A stretch of DNA of 64,000 bases from Bradyrhizobium lablabi (GCF_018129385.1 NZ_JAFCLN010000004.1:372001-436000); one strand, 5' to 3'; shown: positions 16,579 through 23,628, counted from the first letter of the stretch. Translations and numbers: made by a program. The notes: a model not told the origin generated them from the sequence alone.

Positions 16579-17352
16579 TCAGTGCCCCTGTGATGCTATC
16601 TTTCGCCCGTCAGGCAAAAGGCCGTGCTTGGTAAGCAACTCAACTGGCACTTGGGAAACATCGGTGAATGGCGAATGCCGCGACCAACTTCCCAGCTTGG
16701 CAAACTGCGCAACAGCCTGCTCCGGCGTTTGCCGCTCGGACGGCACGAAGGCCGGGCTGGCATCCGCCGGCTGATCCAACCAGCGATCCTGGTGCAGCCA
16801 GGTTGCCGGATTACACCATTGCCGGTCTTTCGGTTTGGTCCGCACGTAGGTTCGCAGCCCGCCCATGACGAGCGCCCACTCAACGCCGCGCTTGCGGACG
16901 GCTTCCAGCTTCTGGATCGCAGCCGACTTCCCGACCCTGTGGGGATACTCAGCCCAAAACTTTTCCCTGAAGTCAGAAGGCCAATCGTCCGCGCGCGCGT
17001 CTCTCTCTTCTCTCCTCTTCTCTCCCTCTTTCTCTAGGCTAGCATCGCGCTTGCAGTCTGCTAGCGCTTCGCTATCAAGGAAGAAACCTGAATCAATCAA
17101 AGGCTTTATGGCGCTCCGCAGCTCAGCCGGCGAAACCCGGAACCGAAACGCCATTTCCTCCATCGAGGCGGTGATGACACCATCCTCGTACTCACTCGCT
17201 AGCAGCCACAACATCGGCGCTAGCGCTCTGCTAGCGACCGGCAAGCGGTGGTAGTCGAAGTTATCCAGCAGGCCGCGATGCAACTTGATCCAGGCTGGCG
17301 AGCGGTCCTTGTAGTGCTGGAATTCCCCCCAGTTCTTAGGCGTGATGCTCAA
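16579..17352 (-). CDS. Replication-initiator-like phage protein
   Basis: The 257-residue protein starts MSITPKNWGEFQHYKDRSPA; an N-terminal winged-helix-like domain (WIKLHRGLLDNFDYHRLPVA; ITASMEEMAFRFRVSPAELR) is followed by a charged linker and a C-terminal domain with FWAEYPHRVGKSAAIQKLEA. Proteins with this arrangement act as replisome organisers or primosomal loaders in temperate phages. It lies between recombination and regulatory genes. No helicase motif is present. Confidence 0.6.
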   Translation of the reverse strand: MSITPKNWGEFQHYKDRSPAWIKLHRGLLDNFDYHRLPVASRALAPMLWLLASEYEDGVITASMEEMAFRFRVSPAELRSAIKPLIDSGFFLDSEALADCKRDASLEKEGEKRREERDARADDWPSDFREKFWAEYPHRVGKSAAIQKLEAVRKRGVEWALVMGGLRTYVRTKPKDRQWCNPATWLHQDRWLDQPADASPAFVPSERQTPEQAVAQFAKLGSWSRHSPFTDVSQVPVELLTKHGLLPDGRKIASQGH

Positions 17353-17707
17353 AGACTTCCCCCGCCCAAGGCCAGATATTCAGTTCGGCAGCCATCCTTT
17401 CGAGCCGCGCTTCATTCTCGAAATACTCCTGAAACTCGAAATCACAGTCCACGCTCTCGATCGCTAGATCGGCCTCCATGTCGAACCACTCGCCGGCCAA
17501 TCTCGTGCCGCTGTGGACATCATGGAATATCTGCTCATGACGGAGGGCATCGTTGCGATCGCGGCACTCCCGCAGATGCAGGATTTCGACCCGGAATGGG
17601 CACCCGGTTTGGATGGTCGATAGCCTGCCCCCCGGCGAGGACGTAATGCCGACCTTTACCGGCCCCTCTTCACGCCCGATGACGTATATGTAATGCCGCT
17701 TGTTCAT
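17336..17707 (-). CDS. GIY-YIG family (T5orf172/MUG113-like) protein
   Basis: The start is set at the ATG at 17707 (MNKRHYIYVIGREEGPVKVG); the frame reaches 17770 but that part overlaps the RusA gene more deeply. YIYVIG and VKVGIT are the paired strands of GIY-YIG domains of the T5orf172 type, followed by an arginine and helix (GGRLSTIQTGCP) and conserved HxxxH/E-like residues near WFDM. Family members cut or bind DNA; the role in the phage is not known. Confidence 0.7.
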   Translation of the reverse strand: MNKRHYIYVIGREEGPVKVGITSSPGGRLSTIQTGCPFRVEILHLRECRDRNDALRHEQIFHDVHSGTRLAGEWFDMEADLAIESVDCDFEFQEYFENEARLERMAAELNIWPWAGEVFEHHA

Positions 17708-18104
17708 GGTCCTGCCCGTCTGGTGATGCCTGTGATGCTGACGCAGACGCAACTGAGAACAAAGGTTCAATCGTAATCCGGCAGCCCTCTACTTCATCGG
17801 ACCAAGCCAGATTGATCTTACGGACTACTGAGTTGTTGTCGGCCTCGATCAGTCCATGGGATACAAGGAAATCCAAAGGGGCCTTGGCGAGGTTGTCGAG
17901 GTCGCGCAGCCGCTTGTCAGGCTCCTTGAACTCAAGGGTGAGATTGACCGGCCCGCCCACCTTAGCCGGCCGCTGGCGCAACAGATCCACCCTAGCTTCC
18001 ATCAGCCAGTAATCATATCGCTGCGAGCGAATCCGGCCCTTCTTCACGTTGATGAAGAGGTTATTCGTCGAGGGCGGGAATGGAAGGCGAAGAACGGTGC
18101 TCAT
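17670..18104 (-). CDS. rusA: Holliday junction resolvase, RusA family
   Basis: The 144-residue protein begins MSTVLRLPFPPSTNNLFINV, the typical RusA start (PPSxN), and has the acidic active-site motif KRLRDLDNLAKAPLDFL, with the catalytic aspartates. A second acidic position is EADNNSVVRKI. RusA dimers cut four-way DNA junctions formed during phage recombination or replication. The C-terminal 30 residues are unusual for the family and overlap the GIY-YIG gene. The start overlaps the preceding gene as ATGA. Confidence 0.85.
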   Translation of the reverse strand: MSTVLRLPFPPSTNNLFINVKKGRIRSQRYDYWLMEARVDLLRQRPAKVGGPVNLTLEFKEPDKRLRDLDNLAKAPLDFLVSHGLIEADNNSVVRKINLAWSDEVEGCRITIEPLFSVASASASQASPDGQDHEQAALHIRHRA

Positions 18105-18277
18105 GCCGCCCTATTCTCCTTCCGGAGCTGCGCCGTCATTTCATCCCGCAACAAATGCTCAAGTTCTTGCCGGCGGATGGAACGCACTGGAAGATCAAGG
18201 ATGATCGATCGCAAATGTGCTATCCGGTGATGACGAGGTAACCGCTTTAGTCGGGTGATGGTCTGGTAAAGGGTCAT
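18101..18277 (-). CDS. Small basic phage protein
   Basis: This 58-residue frame (MTLYQTITRLKRLPRHHRIA) has ATGA overlaps with both the upstream HTH gene and the downstream RusA gene, strong evidence of a real operon member. It is helical, basic and leucine-rich. No function recognised. Confidence 0.6.
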   Translation of the reverse strand: MTLYQTITRLKRLPRHHRIAHLRSIILDLPVRSIRRQELEHLLRDEMTAQLRKENRAA

Positions 18278-18585
18278 GGCGAAATACCCTGTTGGACAAA
18301 CGGGGGGACCGCAAGCGGCGCTTCGGGTGAAGTCGATCGCCTGCGCGAGGTCGCAACCCGGTAAATCTTCCGCGCTCGCATATCCGGCTTAAGCCAGTAC
18401 CGCACGGTGCTGCGATCTCGACGCATCACGAGCGCGATTTCACAATGATTTAGGCCCGCGGCCTTCAGGCGCTTGATGGCATCGATCCTGGCGGACAGAT
18501 GCTCTTGCCGCTTCGACTTGAAGAAGTCTTCTTCGCCAAGCCTGTGCTCGGCCATGACGGAACGAACGAGTTTGTATCCCTTCAT
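18274..18585 (-). CDS. Helix-turn-helix phage protein
   Basis: The 103-residue protein has ARIDAIKRLKAAGLNHCEIA followed by LVMRRDRSTVRYWL, an HTH with the pattern seen in DnaA-C-terminal-like or transposase-like HTH domains. It may bind phage DNA in replication or regulation. It overlaps both neighbours by 4 bp, so the set of four genes at 17.7-19.0 kb is translationally coupled. Confidence 0.65.
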   Translation of the reverse strand: MKGYKLVRSVMAEHRLGEEDFFKSKRQEHLSARIDAIKRLKAAGLNHCEIALVMRRDRSTVRYWLKPDMRARKIYRVATSRRRSTSPEAPLAVPPFVQQGISP

Positions 18586-19010
18586 GACAGCCTCGCCGTG
18601 TTCTGCACTGCCTGAGCCAACATCGCCCGCAACTCGCCCTTGGTCATCTCAGGCATAAGGGGAAGATGCTTGCGGTATTCGGCAGACGTTCGGCTGGCGC
18701 CGCTGGCGAGGAACATTGCTCGGACGCCGCGCTTGGTGCTGAGCGACTGTTTGCGCTTGGCCCGATAGCGATCCTGCCGGAGCCTCGCGTTGGCCCTGGT
18801 GATCTCGGCCGGCTGGCGGGTATAGACGCGATTGCGTGGGCCGCCCCGCTTCTTGACCATGGGCTGGGGCTCGCGGAGCCTGTAGAGCTTGCCGAGTACG
18901 GAGTTACGGGTGCATCGCAGTTTGGCTGCGATGTCTGTTGACGATTCTCCTTCAGCCCATAGCCGTTTAAGCGTGGCTATGCGCTCGTCAGTCCAGAAGT
19001 CGATTCCCAT
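18582..19010 (-). CDS. GcrA-like cell-cycle regulator, phage-borne
   Basis: The N-terminal 50 residues match GcrA: FWTDERIATLKRLWAEGESS, then DIAAKLRCTRNSVLGKLYRL. GcrA proteins bind sigma70 and promoters carrying methylated GANTC sites in Alphaproteobacteria. The rest is basic (PRNRVYTRQPAEI) and lacks an obvious GcrA C-terminal sigma-binding segment, but ends with a short helix. A phage copy could redirect host cell-cycle transcription. The domain match is clear; the activity is inferred. Confidence 0.75.
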   Translation of the reverse strand: MGIDFWTDERIATLKRLWAEGESSTDIAAKLRCTRNSVLGKLYRLREPQPMVKKRGGPRNRVYTRQPAEITRANARLRQDRYRAKRKQSLSTKRGVRAMFLASGASRTSAEYRKHLPLMPEMTKGELRAMLAQAVQNTARLS

Positions 19011-19066
19011 TCCCTACCCCGTCTCCTAGGTTTGCCGCGCTTCGTGATGTCGGGCGGCGGGTTACT

Positions 19067-19324
19067 TCACTGAGCGGTCATTGGTTGCGTTTCGAGAGCC
19101 TTCAGAGCGGTCTTGCTCGCGGATTCATGCATAACCCTGAAGACTCGCTGCATTGCCTCCTCGTAATCGTGCGGCTCAGTAACCAGGATGGTCGCCATCA
19201 AGCATCCCAGAACAGCCGCAACCGAGTTGACCGCCCTTGCCGTCGCATCGATGTCGCACGCCAGAAGTTCTGGCTCGTGCTCGAAAATCAGCTTCGTCAA
19301 ATCCATTGGCAGGCTCTTGCTCAT
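19067..19324 (-). CDS. Hypothetical phage protein
   Basis: The 85-residue protein (MSKSLPMDLTKLIFEHEPEL) is largely helical with one hydrophobic stretch (VAAVLGCLMATILVTE) that could be a helix core or weak membrane segment. It lies in the leftward early operon with 11 bp to the gene before it. No family recognised. Confidence 0.55.
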   Translation of the reverse strand: MSKSLPMDLTKLIFEHEPELLACDIDATARAVNSVAAVLGCLMATILVTEPHDYEEAMQRVFRVMHESASKTALKALETQPMTAQ

Positions 19325-19335
19325 CTCACCCTCCC

Positions 19336-19704
19336 CTATCGTCGTCCGGCAGAATTGCTTCCGCCCATTCGAGAAGTCGCCTCCCGCAGGCCGTCAATAT
19401 CCGCGCGATAGAAGTCCGTATCGCCCGAATTAAGCCTCGCCTCCAACCTCGCGAGGATGAGTTTCGCTTGCTGTAGTTCATTCCGCGCTGCCCTTTCGTT
19501 CTTGATGCGCAACGCTTCCCTGATCTGGTCGAGTTCATATTCCTCGACTGTTCTTGCTTTGCGGTACCAGAGGTCAAACGTCCTCCAGTATTGAAGCCGA
19601 GCCATCCGCGCCGTGCGGTCAATGACGCTCTTGATCCGCTCGCCAGAAGCCCATGGCTCCGACAGTTCACGCAGTAGTTCCGACGCCAGAACAAGGTCGC
19701 TCAT
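19336..19704 (-). CDS. Hypothetical helical phage protein
   Basis: The ATG at 19704 gives 122 residues (MSDLVLASELLRELSEPWAS); the frame is open to 19749 but that would overlap a small upstream frame. The centre (KARTVEEYELDQIREALRIK) and the following region form a long coiled-coil-like helix. Function unknown. Confidence 0.6.
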   Translation of the reverse strand: MSDLVLASELLRELSEPWASGERIKSVIDRTARMARLQYWRTFDLWYRKARTVEEYELDQIREALRIKNERAARNELQQAKLILARLEARLNSGDTDFYRADIDGLREATSRMGGSNSAGRR

Positions 19705-19775
19705 GACGTCCTCCCAACGGTTTTGGGAGTGTTCTGGTTTCCCTCCCAACGGTTGAGCTTCAGTTTCTCACCCAT
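19701..19775 (-). CDS. Possible 24-codon leader peptide
   Basis: A very short frame (MGEKLKLNRWEGNQNTPKTV) ends in a TGA that overlaps the ATG of the next gene. It contains a 13-bp direct repeat (CCTCCCAACGGTT at 19710-19722 and 19742-19754 on the plus strand) and a CTCCCAA/TTGGGAG hairpin. It could be a coupling leader; evidence is only the overlap. Confidence 0.25.
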   Translation of the reverse strand: MGEKLKLNRWEGNQNTPKTVGRTS

Positions 19776-19875
19776 GACGCAACTCCATAACGATGTGGGA
19801 CAAATGGCCTTTGGATCGATCGGCTTTCACGCCGCACTTATTATCAACCGCCTGCGAACACAGGCGCAGCTCACC

Positions 19876-20175
19876 TCAGGTCGCCAGGATCATGACGAGG
19901 ATTGCGAGTGGAACGCTGGACGCGAGCGCAACGATGAACAGAAGCCCGACAGCGAGGGCGGCTCCGTCGATCAACGCTTGAATAAAAGAGGCGGGCTGTG
20001 AAGCCGCGCCCAAGTTGGAGGGCGCCGCCTGTGCACGGCTCTCCCTCGGGAGGAACGGAATGATGTTTTGGTCGGCATGAATGTATTGCGTCGTGCCGAT
20101 GCGAGAGCGGTCCGGTGGTTGTGCCCCCGACGCCGGACCGCTCGTCTCTTTTCTGATGGAGCGCCAGTGGGTCAC
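19876..20175 (-). CDS. Small phage membrane protein
   Basis: The 99-residue protein has a hydrophilic N-terminal half and one C-terminal hydrophobic span (ALAVGLLFIVALASSVPLAI), so it is probably a tail-anchored inner-membrane protein. The start overlaps the upstream stop as ATGA. A membrane protein in the early operon may act in exclusion or host takeover; no family known. Confidence 0.55.
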   Translation of the reverse strand: MTHWRSIRKETSGPASGAQPPDRSRIGTTQYIHADQNIIPFLPRESRAQAAPSNLGAASQPASFIQALIDGAALAVGLLFIVALASSVPLAILVMILAT

Positions 20176-20384
20176 TTCGGCGGGTCCTTGAGCTGTACCG
20201 CGATTTCACCAGAGGCGATGCGAAGTCCGATGATCTTTGACGCCAATGATTGCGCCCGATTCCAATCGCTCGCGAGAACCGCAGCTTTGAGACTGACGCG
20301 CGATGCCGCGATCTCATCGATCATTCGAGAAATCGGCCAGTTTCGAAGCGCGCCGTCTCCAAAGGGCATCGTCAGAATAGTCAT
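20172..20384 (-). CDS. Hypothetical phage early protein
   Basis: The 70-residue protein starts MTILTMPFGDGALRNWPISR and is preceded by an excellent ribosome binding site (GAGAGGGGAG about 8 nt before the ATG). Helical, with no known motif. Confidence 0.6.
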   Translation of the reverse strand: MTILTMPFGDGALRNWPISRMIDEIAASRVSLKAAVLASDWNRAQSLASKIIGLRIASGEIAVQLKDPPK

Positions 20385-20405
20385 GCAGCAATCTCCCCTC
20401 TCGGA

Positions 20406-20549
20406 TCACCAGTCGTGACGGCGCAACTTGTTCGGTGGGAATGGTCCAAACGCCTCGTCATGCCGCACCACTTTGTTGATCTGCGTCAACGAGGCGCGGC
20501 ACGAACTGCATGTGTGTTTCAATGCGAGACAATGCACGATGAACAACAC
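20406..20549 (-). CDS. Small phage early protein (GTG start)
   Basis: A 47-codon frame from a GTG at 20549 begins with a hydrophobic stretch followed by a CSSC motif, and ends EAFGPFPPNKLRRHDW at 20406. The non-random C-terminus and the position just before the strong ribosome binding site of the next gene suggest a real gene. The start is uncertain (weak ribosome binding site). Confidence 0.4.
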   Translation of the reverse strand: MLFIVHCLALKHTCSSCRASLTQINKVVRHDEAFGPFPPNKLRRHDW

Positions 20550-20688
20550 ACGGAACTGTATCCGTCATTTTGCGGTCACAATCGCGTCGGGTTTTTGATG
20601 ACAGCGCGAACATTGTCTGCCACATTATCCCGCTCAACCTTCGGATGCGGGCGGCGACCATCCGTACAAGCGCTGGGGAAGTGCGGAA

Positions 20689-20946
20689 ATGGGAATGGTA
20701 ATGCGGGGGCCCCGGGACGTGGATGTTCCGGAGATTTTCGTCGATTGGTTCGAGCAACATCAAATTGCGAACGGCGTTCTGACCTGTCTCGCCGTGCGCT
20801 GTCACAACGGAATCATTCACCCGACCGTTCGCATTACGATGCCGTCGTCTTACCTGGGCCGCTCGATAGAGGGCGCCATGAAGGCGGCCGATCCCGAGCT
20901 GATGGAAATGATCAGGCGACATCCATTGCATCGCTTGATGAGCTGA
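20689..20946 (+). CDS. Hypothetical protein opposed to the leftward early operon
   Basis: The 85-residue protein (MGMVMRGPRDVDVPEIFVDW) has normal amino-acid composition and a GGGGAA-type ribosome binding site about 10 nt upstream. It points rightward, against the early operon, and ends 3 bp from the end of the cro-like gene, so the two genes converge. The alternative minus-strand frame here is Arg/His-rich and looks like a shadow. Could be a lysogeny-expressed gene; function unknown. Confidence 0.55.
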   Translation: MGMVMRGPRDVDVPEIFVDWFEQHQIANGVLTCLAVRCHNGIIHPTVRITMPSSYLGRSIEGAMKAADPELMEMIRRHPLHRLMS

Positions 20947-20948
20947 CA

Positions 20949-21215
20949 TCAGGCGACCCCAACTTCGTGGGAGGTGTTCGTGCCCTCGCTTGAGGGATTG
21001 TCGGCTGGCGTCCACAGATCAGGACGCAGGGCTGACTTCGAAATCTCGCCTTTCGTGAAGTCGTCGATCGCCAAAGCCAGCTTCGGGCCTGCACGCCCGG
21101 ATTTCTTGGCCTTGTTGATCAAGGGCTGAGACAGCCCAGTCTTGCTTGCCAGCTTGGCCTCGGAGCCGCCGGCGAGTTCGATAGCGCGTTCTATGAGATT
21201 GCTTCCCATAACCAT
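20949..21215 (-). CDS. Cro/YdaS-like regulator
   Basis: The 88-residue protein has an HTH of the YdaS type: LIERAIELAGGSEAKLASKT, then GLSQPLINKAKKSGRAGPKL. It is the first gene of the leftward early operon and is divergent from the S24 repressor, the classical Cro position. The reading frame has ATGs at 21215 and 21209; the predicted -10 box (21223-21218) is so close that the transcript would begin near 21210, which favours the ATG at 21209 and a leaderless or nearly leaderless mRNA. It probably represses the repressor gene. Confidence 0.75.
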   Translation of the reverse strand: MVMGSNLIERAIELAGGSEAKLASKTGLSQPLINKAKKSGRAGPKLALAIDDFTKGEISKSALRPDLWTPADNPSSEGTNTSHEVGVA

Positions 21216-21217
21216 TA

Positions 21218-21245
21218 TTCATAACCGGGGTTATGGGAAAGTCAA
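21218..21245 (-). promoter_or_regulatory. Leftward early promoter
   Basis: On the minus strand TTGACT (21245-21240), 16-bp spacer, TATGAA (21223-21218). A perfect operator palindrome occupies the spacer (21221-21234), so repressor binding would block RNA polymerase. It would drive the cro-like gene and the leftward early operon. Confidence 0.6.
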
Positions 21246-21283
21246 GAACCAATGTTATCGAGACTCGATATAACTAACGTTAT
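21221..21283. promoter_or_regulatory. Three-operator array of the lysogeny switch
   Basis: Three copies of ATAAC-N4-GTTAT lie at 21221-21234 (ATAACCGGGGTTAT), 21245-21258 (AGAACCAATGTTAT, one mismatch) and 21270-21283 (ATAACTAACGTTAT). Their centres are 24 and 25 bp apart, the same-face spacing seen in lambdoid operators. The third overlaps TATAAC at 21269-21274, a probable -10 box for the repressor gene, which lacks a good -35. The arrangement mirrors a PR/PRM-type switch. Confidence 0.7.
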
Positions 21284-21296
21284 ACCGTCCACGGGT

Positions 21297-21938
21297 ATGG
21301 AACCCGGTGGAATCATCAGAGAAGCGCGCAAAAAGAAGGGCTGGTCCCAAAAGGAACTGGGGGACCGGATCGGCATTTCGCAGCCGGCCGTCAAGAAGAT
21401 TGAGGACGGCGCCACCAACCAAACCAAGTTCCTGCCGAAAATTGCTCAACTCCTTGGGCTGGATCTAGCCGAGCTGGATTCGTCGCTGAACAGCCAGATG
21501 GTTGAGGAGCCCCCTCCTCCGTTCCAGACCACTGGCCGGCCGGATTTCAAAATCTACGCATCGGCAGAAGGCGGGCCCGGCGAGATCGTCCGCTCGCCTG
21601 AGCCCGTGGATTTCGTTCCTCGCCCCACCCACCTGATCCACGTTCGGGACGCCTATGGCCTCCTGATTACTGGCTCGTCGATGGAGCCTGAATACAAGGC
21701 CGGGGAAATGGCGATAGTCGAGCCGTCAATGCCGGTCATACCTGGCGAGGTCTACATTTTCTACGCGGAAAAGGACGGCGAGGCCCGGGCGACCATCAAG
21801 CAGCTCCGCAGAGCCACGAGCGATCGATGGTTGGTGACCCAGCATAACCCGCCGGAAGGGGTCGCGGCCGATTTCTCGCTGTCCAAAAAGGAATGGACAG
21901 TCGCCCACAGGGTAACCGGCAAATTCGCCCGGAGATAA
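21297..21938 (+). CDS. CI-like repressor (HTH + S24 peptidase)
   Basis: I start at the ATG at 21297 (MEPGGIIREARKKKGWSQKE) because the frame start at 21252 lies inside the operator array and upstream of the probable -10. The 213-residue protein has an Xre-type HTH (residues about 5-60) and a LexA/CI-like S24 domain with GSSMEP (catalytic Ser128) and ARATIKQL (catalytic Lys168). The usual Ala-Gly cleavage site is not obvious; EGGPGE lies near residues 91-96. It maintains lysogeny by binding the ATAAC-N4-GTTAT sites. Confidence 0.85.
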   Translation: MEPGGIIREARKKKGWSQKELGDRIGISQPAVKKIEDGATNQTKFLPKIAQLLGLDLAELDSSLNSQMVEEPPPPFQTTGRPDFKIYASAEGGPGEIVRSPEPVDFVPRPTHLIHVRDAYGLLITGSSMEPEYKAGEMAIVEPSMPVIPGEVYIFYAEKDGEARATIKQLRRATSDRWLVTQHNPPEGVAADFSLSKKEWTVAHRVTGKFARR

Positions 21939-21939
21939 T

Positions 21940-22311
21940 CTAATAACAATTCGTAGAGACCATTCCCCCGCCAAGCGGCATGGAGGTGCAATGCGTGGCG
22001 GCGGCTGCGGGCGCCTGCACGACTACGGGCGGCTTGTTTTGGCCGGCCTCTAACTGGGCCCGGCAAGCTACGTAGGCGTCTGAGCCGGGTTTTGCCCCAT
22101 AGGATTGGCACTTCTGATCATCAAAATATAACTGCCGCGCGACCGGACTCACGGCCAACAGAGTTGCCTTTTCCTTGGAGAGCCCCTGAGAAATGCCAAA
22201 ATCGAACATGGCCTGTTGTTCGACCGTAAAGCCTGAGGAATTGGGCGCACGCGCGGCTAGGCAGCCGCACAGCAAGATCGGCAAGAACAAGCCCGCGAGA
22301 AGACCTCTCAT
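21940..22311 (-). CDS. Small lipoprotein, possible lysogenic-conversion gene
   Basis: With the ATG at 22311 the 123-residue protein starts MRGLLAGLFLPILLCGCLAA, a signal peptide with a lipobox-like LCGC; the mature part has CQSYGAKPGSDAYVACRAQL, a pattern common in small host lipoproteins of Bradyrhizobium. It is convergent with the repressor (1-bp gap) and lies outside both early operons, the usual place for morons expressed in lysogens. A role such as superinfection exclusion is possible but unproven. Confidence 0.65.
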   Translation of the reverse strand: MRGLLAGLFLPILLCGCLAARAPNSSGFTVEQQAMFDFGISQGLSKEKATLLAVSPVARQLYFDDQKCQSYGAKPGSDAYVACRAQLEAGQNKPPVVVQAPAAAATHCTSMPLGGGMVSTNCY

Positions 22312-22427
22312 CACCCGAATCCTCCGCCCGTGGCTTCGGGCAACAACCAAAAACCACAACCAAAGCACGCAGTAAATCGCCTAGGCACGCCGAATTGTGC
22401 GTCGCATCATAACTTTTTTCTGCTCCG

Positions 22428-22469
22428 ATAACTTTTCTTATTGACGGTTATCATAACCTAAGTTATCGT
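22428..22469 (+). promoter_or_regulatory. Rightward early promoter with two operators
   Basis: TTGACG (22441-22446), 17-bp spacer and TATCGT (22464-22469) form a sigma70-like promoter. ATAACCTAAGTTAT (22453-22466) lies across the spacer and -10; an imperfect copy ATAACTTTTCTTAT (22428-22441) ends at the -35. The copies are 25 bp apart, as in the main array, and a further ATAAC half-site is at 22409. The first gene starts 28 bp downstream with AGGGGAG before its ATG. Confidence 0.65.
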
Positions 22470-22496
22470 GCTCTCACCAAATCAGGGGAGCACCAC

Positions 22497-22712
22497 ATGG
22501 CCATCACCGAAACCCGCAAAGACCTTCTGGAAGCGCTCTGCCAAATCCAGAACCACCCGGCTCACAATCACCACGACATCCTGACGATCACCGGCTGCGG
22601 CATGTCGGACGAGGAAGTCCGGGCTCACATCGAAGCCAACGTCCAGCAGATCATCGACTGGAACATGGAGCAGGCCAACAAGCCCGCTCGCAAGAGGAAG
22701 GCGGCTCACTAA
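22497..22712 (+). CDS. First gene of rightward early operon, unknown
   Basis: The 71-residue protein (MAITETRKDLLEALCQIQNH) is helical, contains a His-rich segment (NHPAHNHHDI) and ends in a basic tail (KPARKRKAAH). AGGGGAG lies 6 nt before the ATG. As the first product of a repressor-controlled operon it may be a host-takeover or anti-defence protein; no family known. Confidence 0.65.
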   Translation: MAITETRKDLLEALCQIQNHPAHNHHDILTITGCGMSDEEVRAHIEANVQQIIDWNMEQANKPARKRKAAH

Positions 22713-22751
22713 GCCGCCCCACCACCCATCCATAGAAACAGAGACGAGCCA

Positions 22752-23096
22752 ATGTCAGTCCGAACCGTCACCTTCTCCTACTACGTCGTAATGCTCAGCT
22801 ACGGCCCGCGCTATGTGGATGGCATCCGCGTTGCAGTCGGCGGCCGGGAAGCCATCGTCGATCCGGAGGTTACCCGGCGCGAAGTAATCGACCGCATCCG
22901 TTCCGGTGAATATCGCGCCGACGAGATCGACTTCATCCACCACATCACGATGAACGACGCCCCTCGGGACGTGAAGGATGAGCTGATCGCAGAAGCGCAG
23001 GTTCGCGTCTTTCCCGATGTCCCCGAGTTCGACCATCAGTCCGCTCGTTTCGACCACCAGCGCGATCTGCGCAAGCACTACTCGGCGGCGGAGTAA
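22752..23096 (+). CDS. Hypothetical phage early protein
   Basis: The 114-residue protein (MSVRTVTFSYYVVMLSYGPR) has a beta-rich N-terminus and an acidic helix region (VTRREVIDRIRSGEYRADEI). Soluble, no known motif. It follows the first early gene by about 40 bp. Confidence 0.6.
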   Translation: MSVRTVTFSYYVVMLSYGPRYVDGIRVAVGGREAIVDPEVTRREVIDRIRSGEYRADEIDFIHHITMNDAPRDVKDELIAEAQVRVFPDVPEFDHQSARFDHQRDLRKHYSAAE

Positions 23097-23101
23097 CGGG
23101 G

Positions 23102-23401
23102 ATGGCGAAACCAAGCCTTAAGCGCGGAATTTCCGGACAGGCCAATGCTGCGAGCCAACCTTTCCGCATCAATGGTTGGGCGCCCGACTGGCAGGCCCGC
23201 AAACTGAACGTGAACGCGCTCTCGAAAGCGCCTTCCTCCGGCTCCCGCACCATGCAGGGCCTTGTCGGCGGCTTCCTTGCCGAAAGCCTTGGCCTCGGGA
23301 GGGTGCGTGGGGATTACGAGCGCGCCGTTGCTCATGCGCAAACCCGCGTCACGCATCCGCTTCTGCGTGACGACGAGCAGCAACGCGAAGCCGCGGAGTG
23401 A
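23102..23401 (+). CDS. Hypothetical phage early protein
   Basis: The 99-residue basic protein (MAKPSLKRGISGQANAASQP) starts 5 bp after the upstream stop. A central glycine-rich patch (MQGLVGGFLAESLGLG) is followed by a charged helix. No family recognised. Confidence 0.55.
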   Translation: MAKPSLKRGISGQANAASQPFRINGWAPDWQARKLNVNALSKAPSSGSRTMQGLVGGFLAESLGLGRVRGDYERAVAHAQTRVTHPLLRDDEQQREAAE

Positions 23402-23406
23402 CTGCC

Positions 23407-23628
23407 ATGCAGCCCCGCGACGAAGAGATCGTCTCCCTTTGGCAAGCCTACCGCGATCAATCCGGCGTAGCGATCGCCAATGCTCACCTCTCAGTTTTCA
23501 TGCAGCCGCCAGAATACACGGCGCTGATGAGCGAGATCGAAGAGTTAGTCAGTGAACGGGATTTGCGTACATGTGTGATGCCAACGTCTTTCTCGCGATT
23601 GCCGCCACAGTACTTGGAAGCGTTTTGA
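23407..23628 (+). CDS. Hypothetical phage early protein
   Basis: The frame opens with a GTG at 23398 that overlaps the previous stop, but the ATG at 23407 has GGAG 8 nt upstream and is preferred. The 73-residue protein (MQPRDEEIVSLWQAYRDQSG) is helical and acidic. Function unknown. Confidence 0.55.
   Translation: MQPRDEEIVSLWQAYRDQSGVAIANAHLSVFMQPPEYTALMSEIEELVSERDLRTCVMPTSFSRLPPQYLEAF

Noticed and set aside
20458..21015. 185-codon minus-strand frame near the cro-like gene
   Set aside because: It is rich in R and H, overlaps the cro-like gene, and the plus-strand gene at 20689-20946 has a better composition and ribosome binding site. Only its C-terminal region coincides, in another frame, with a plausible small gene.
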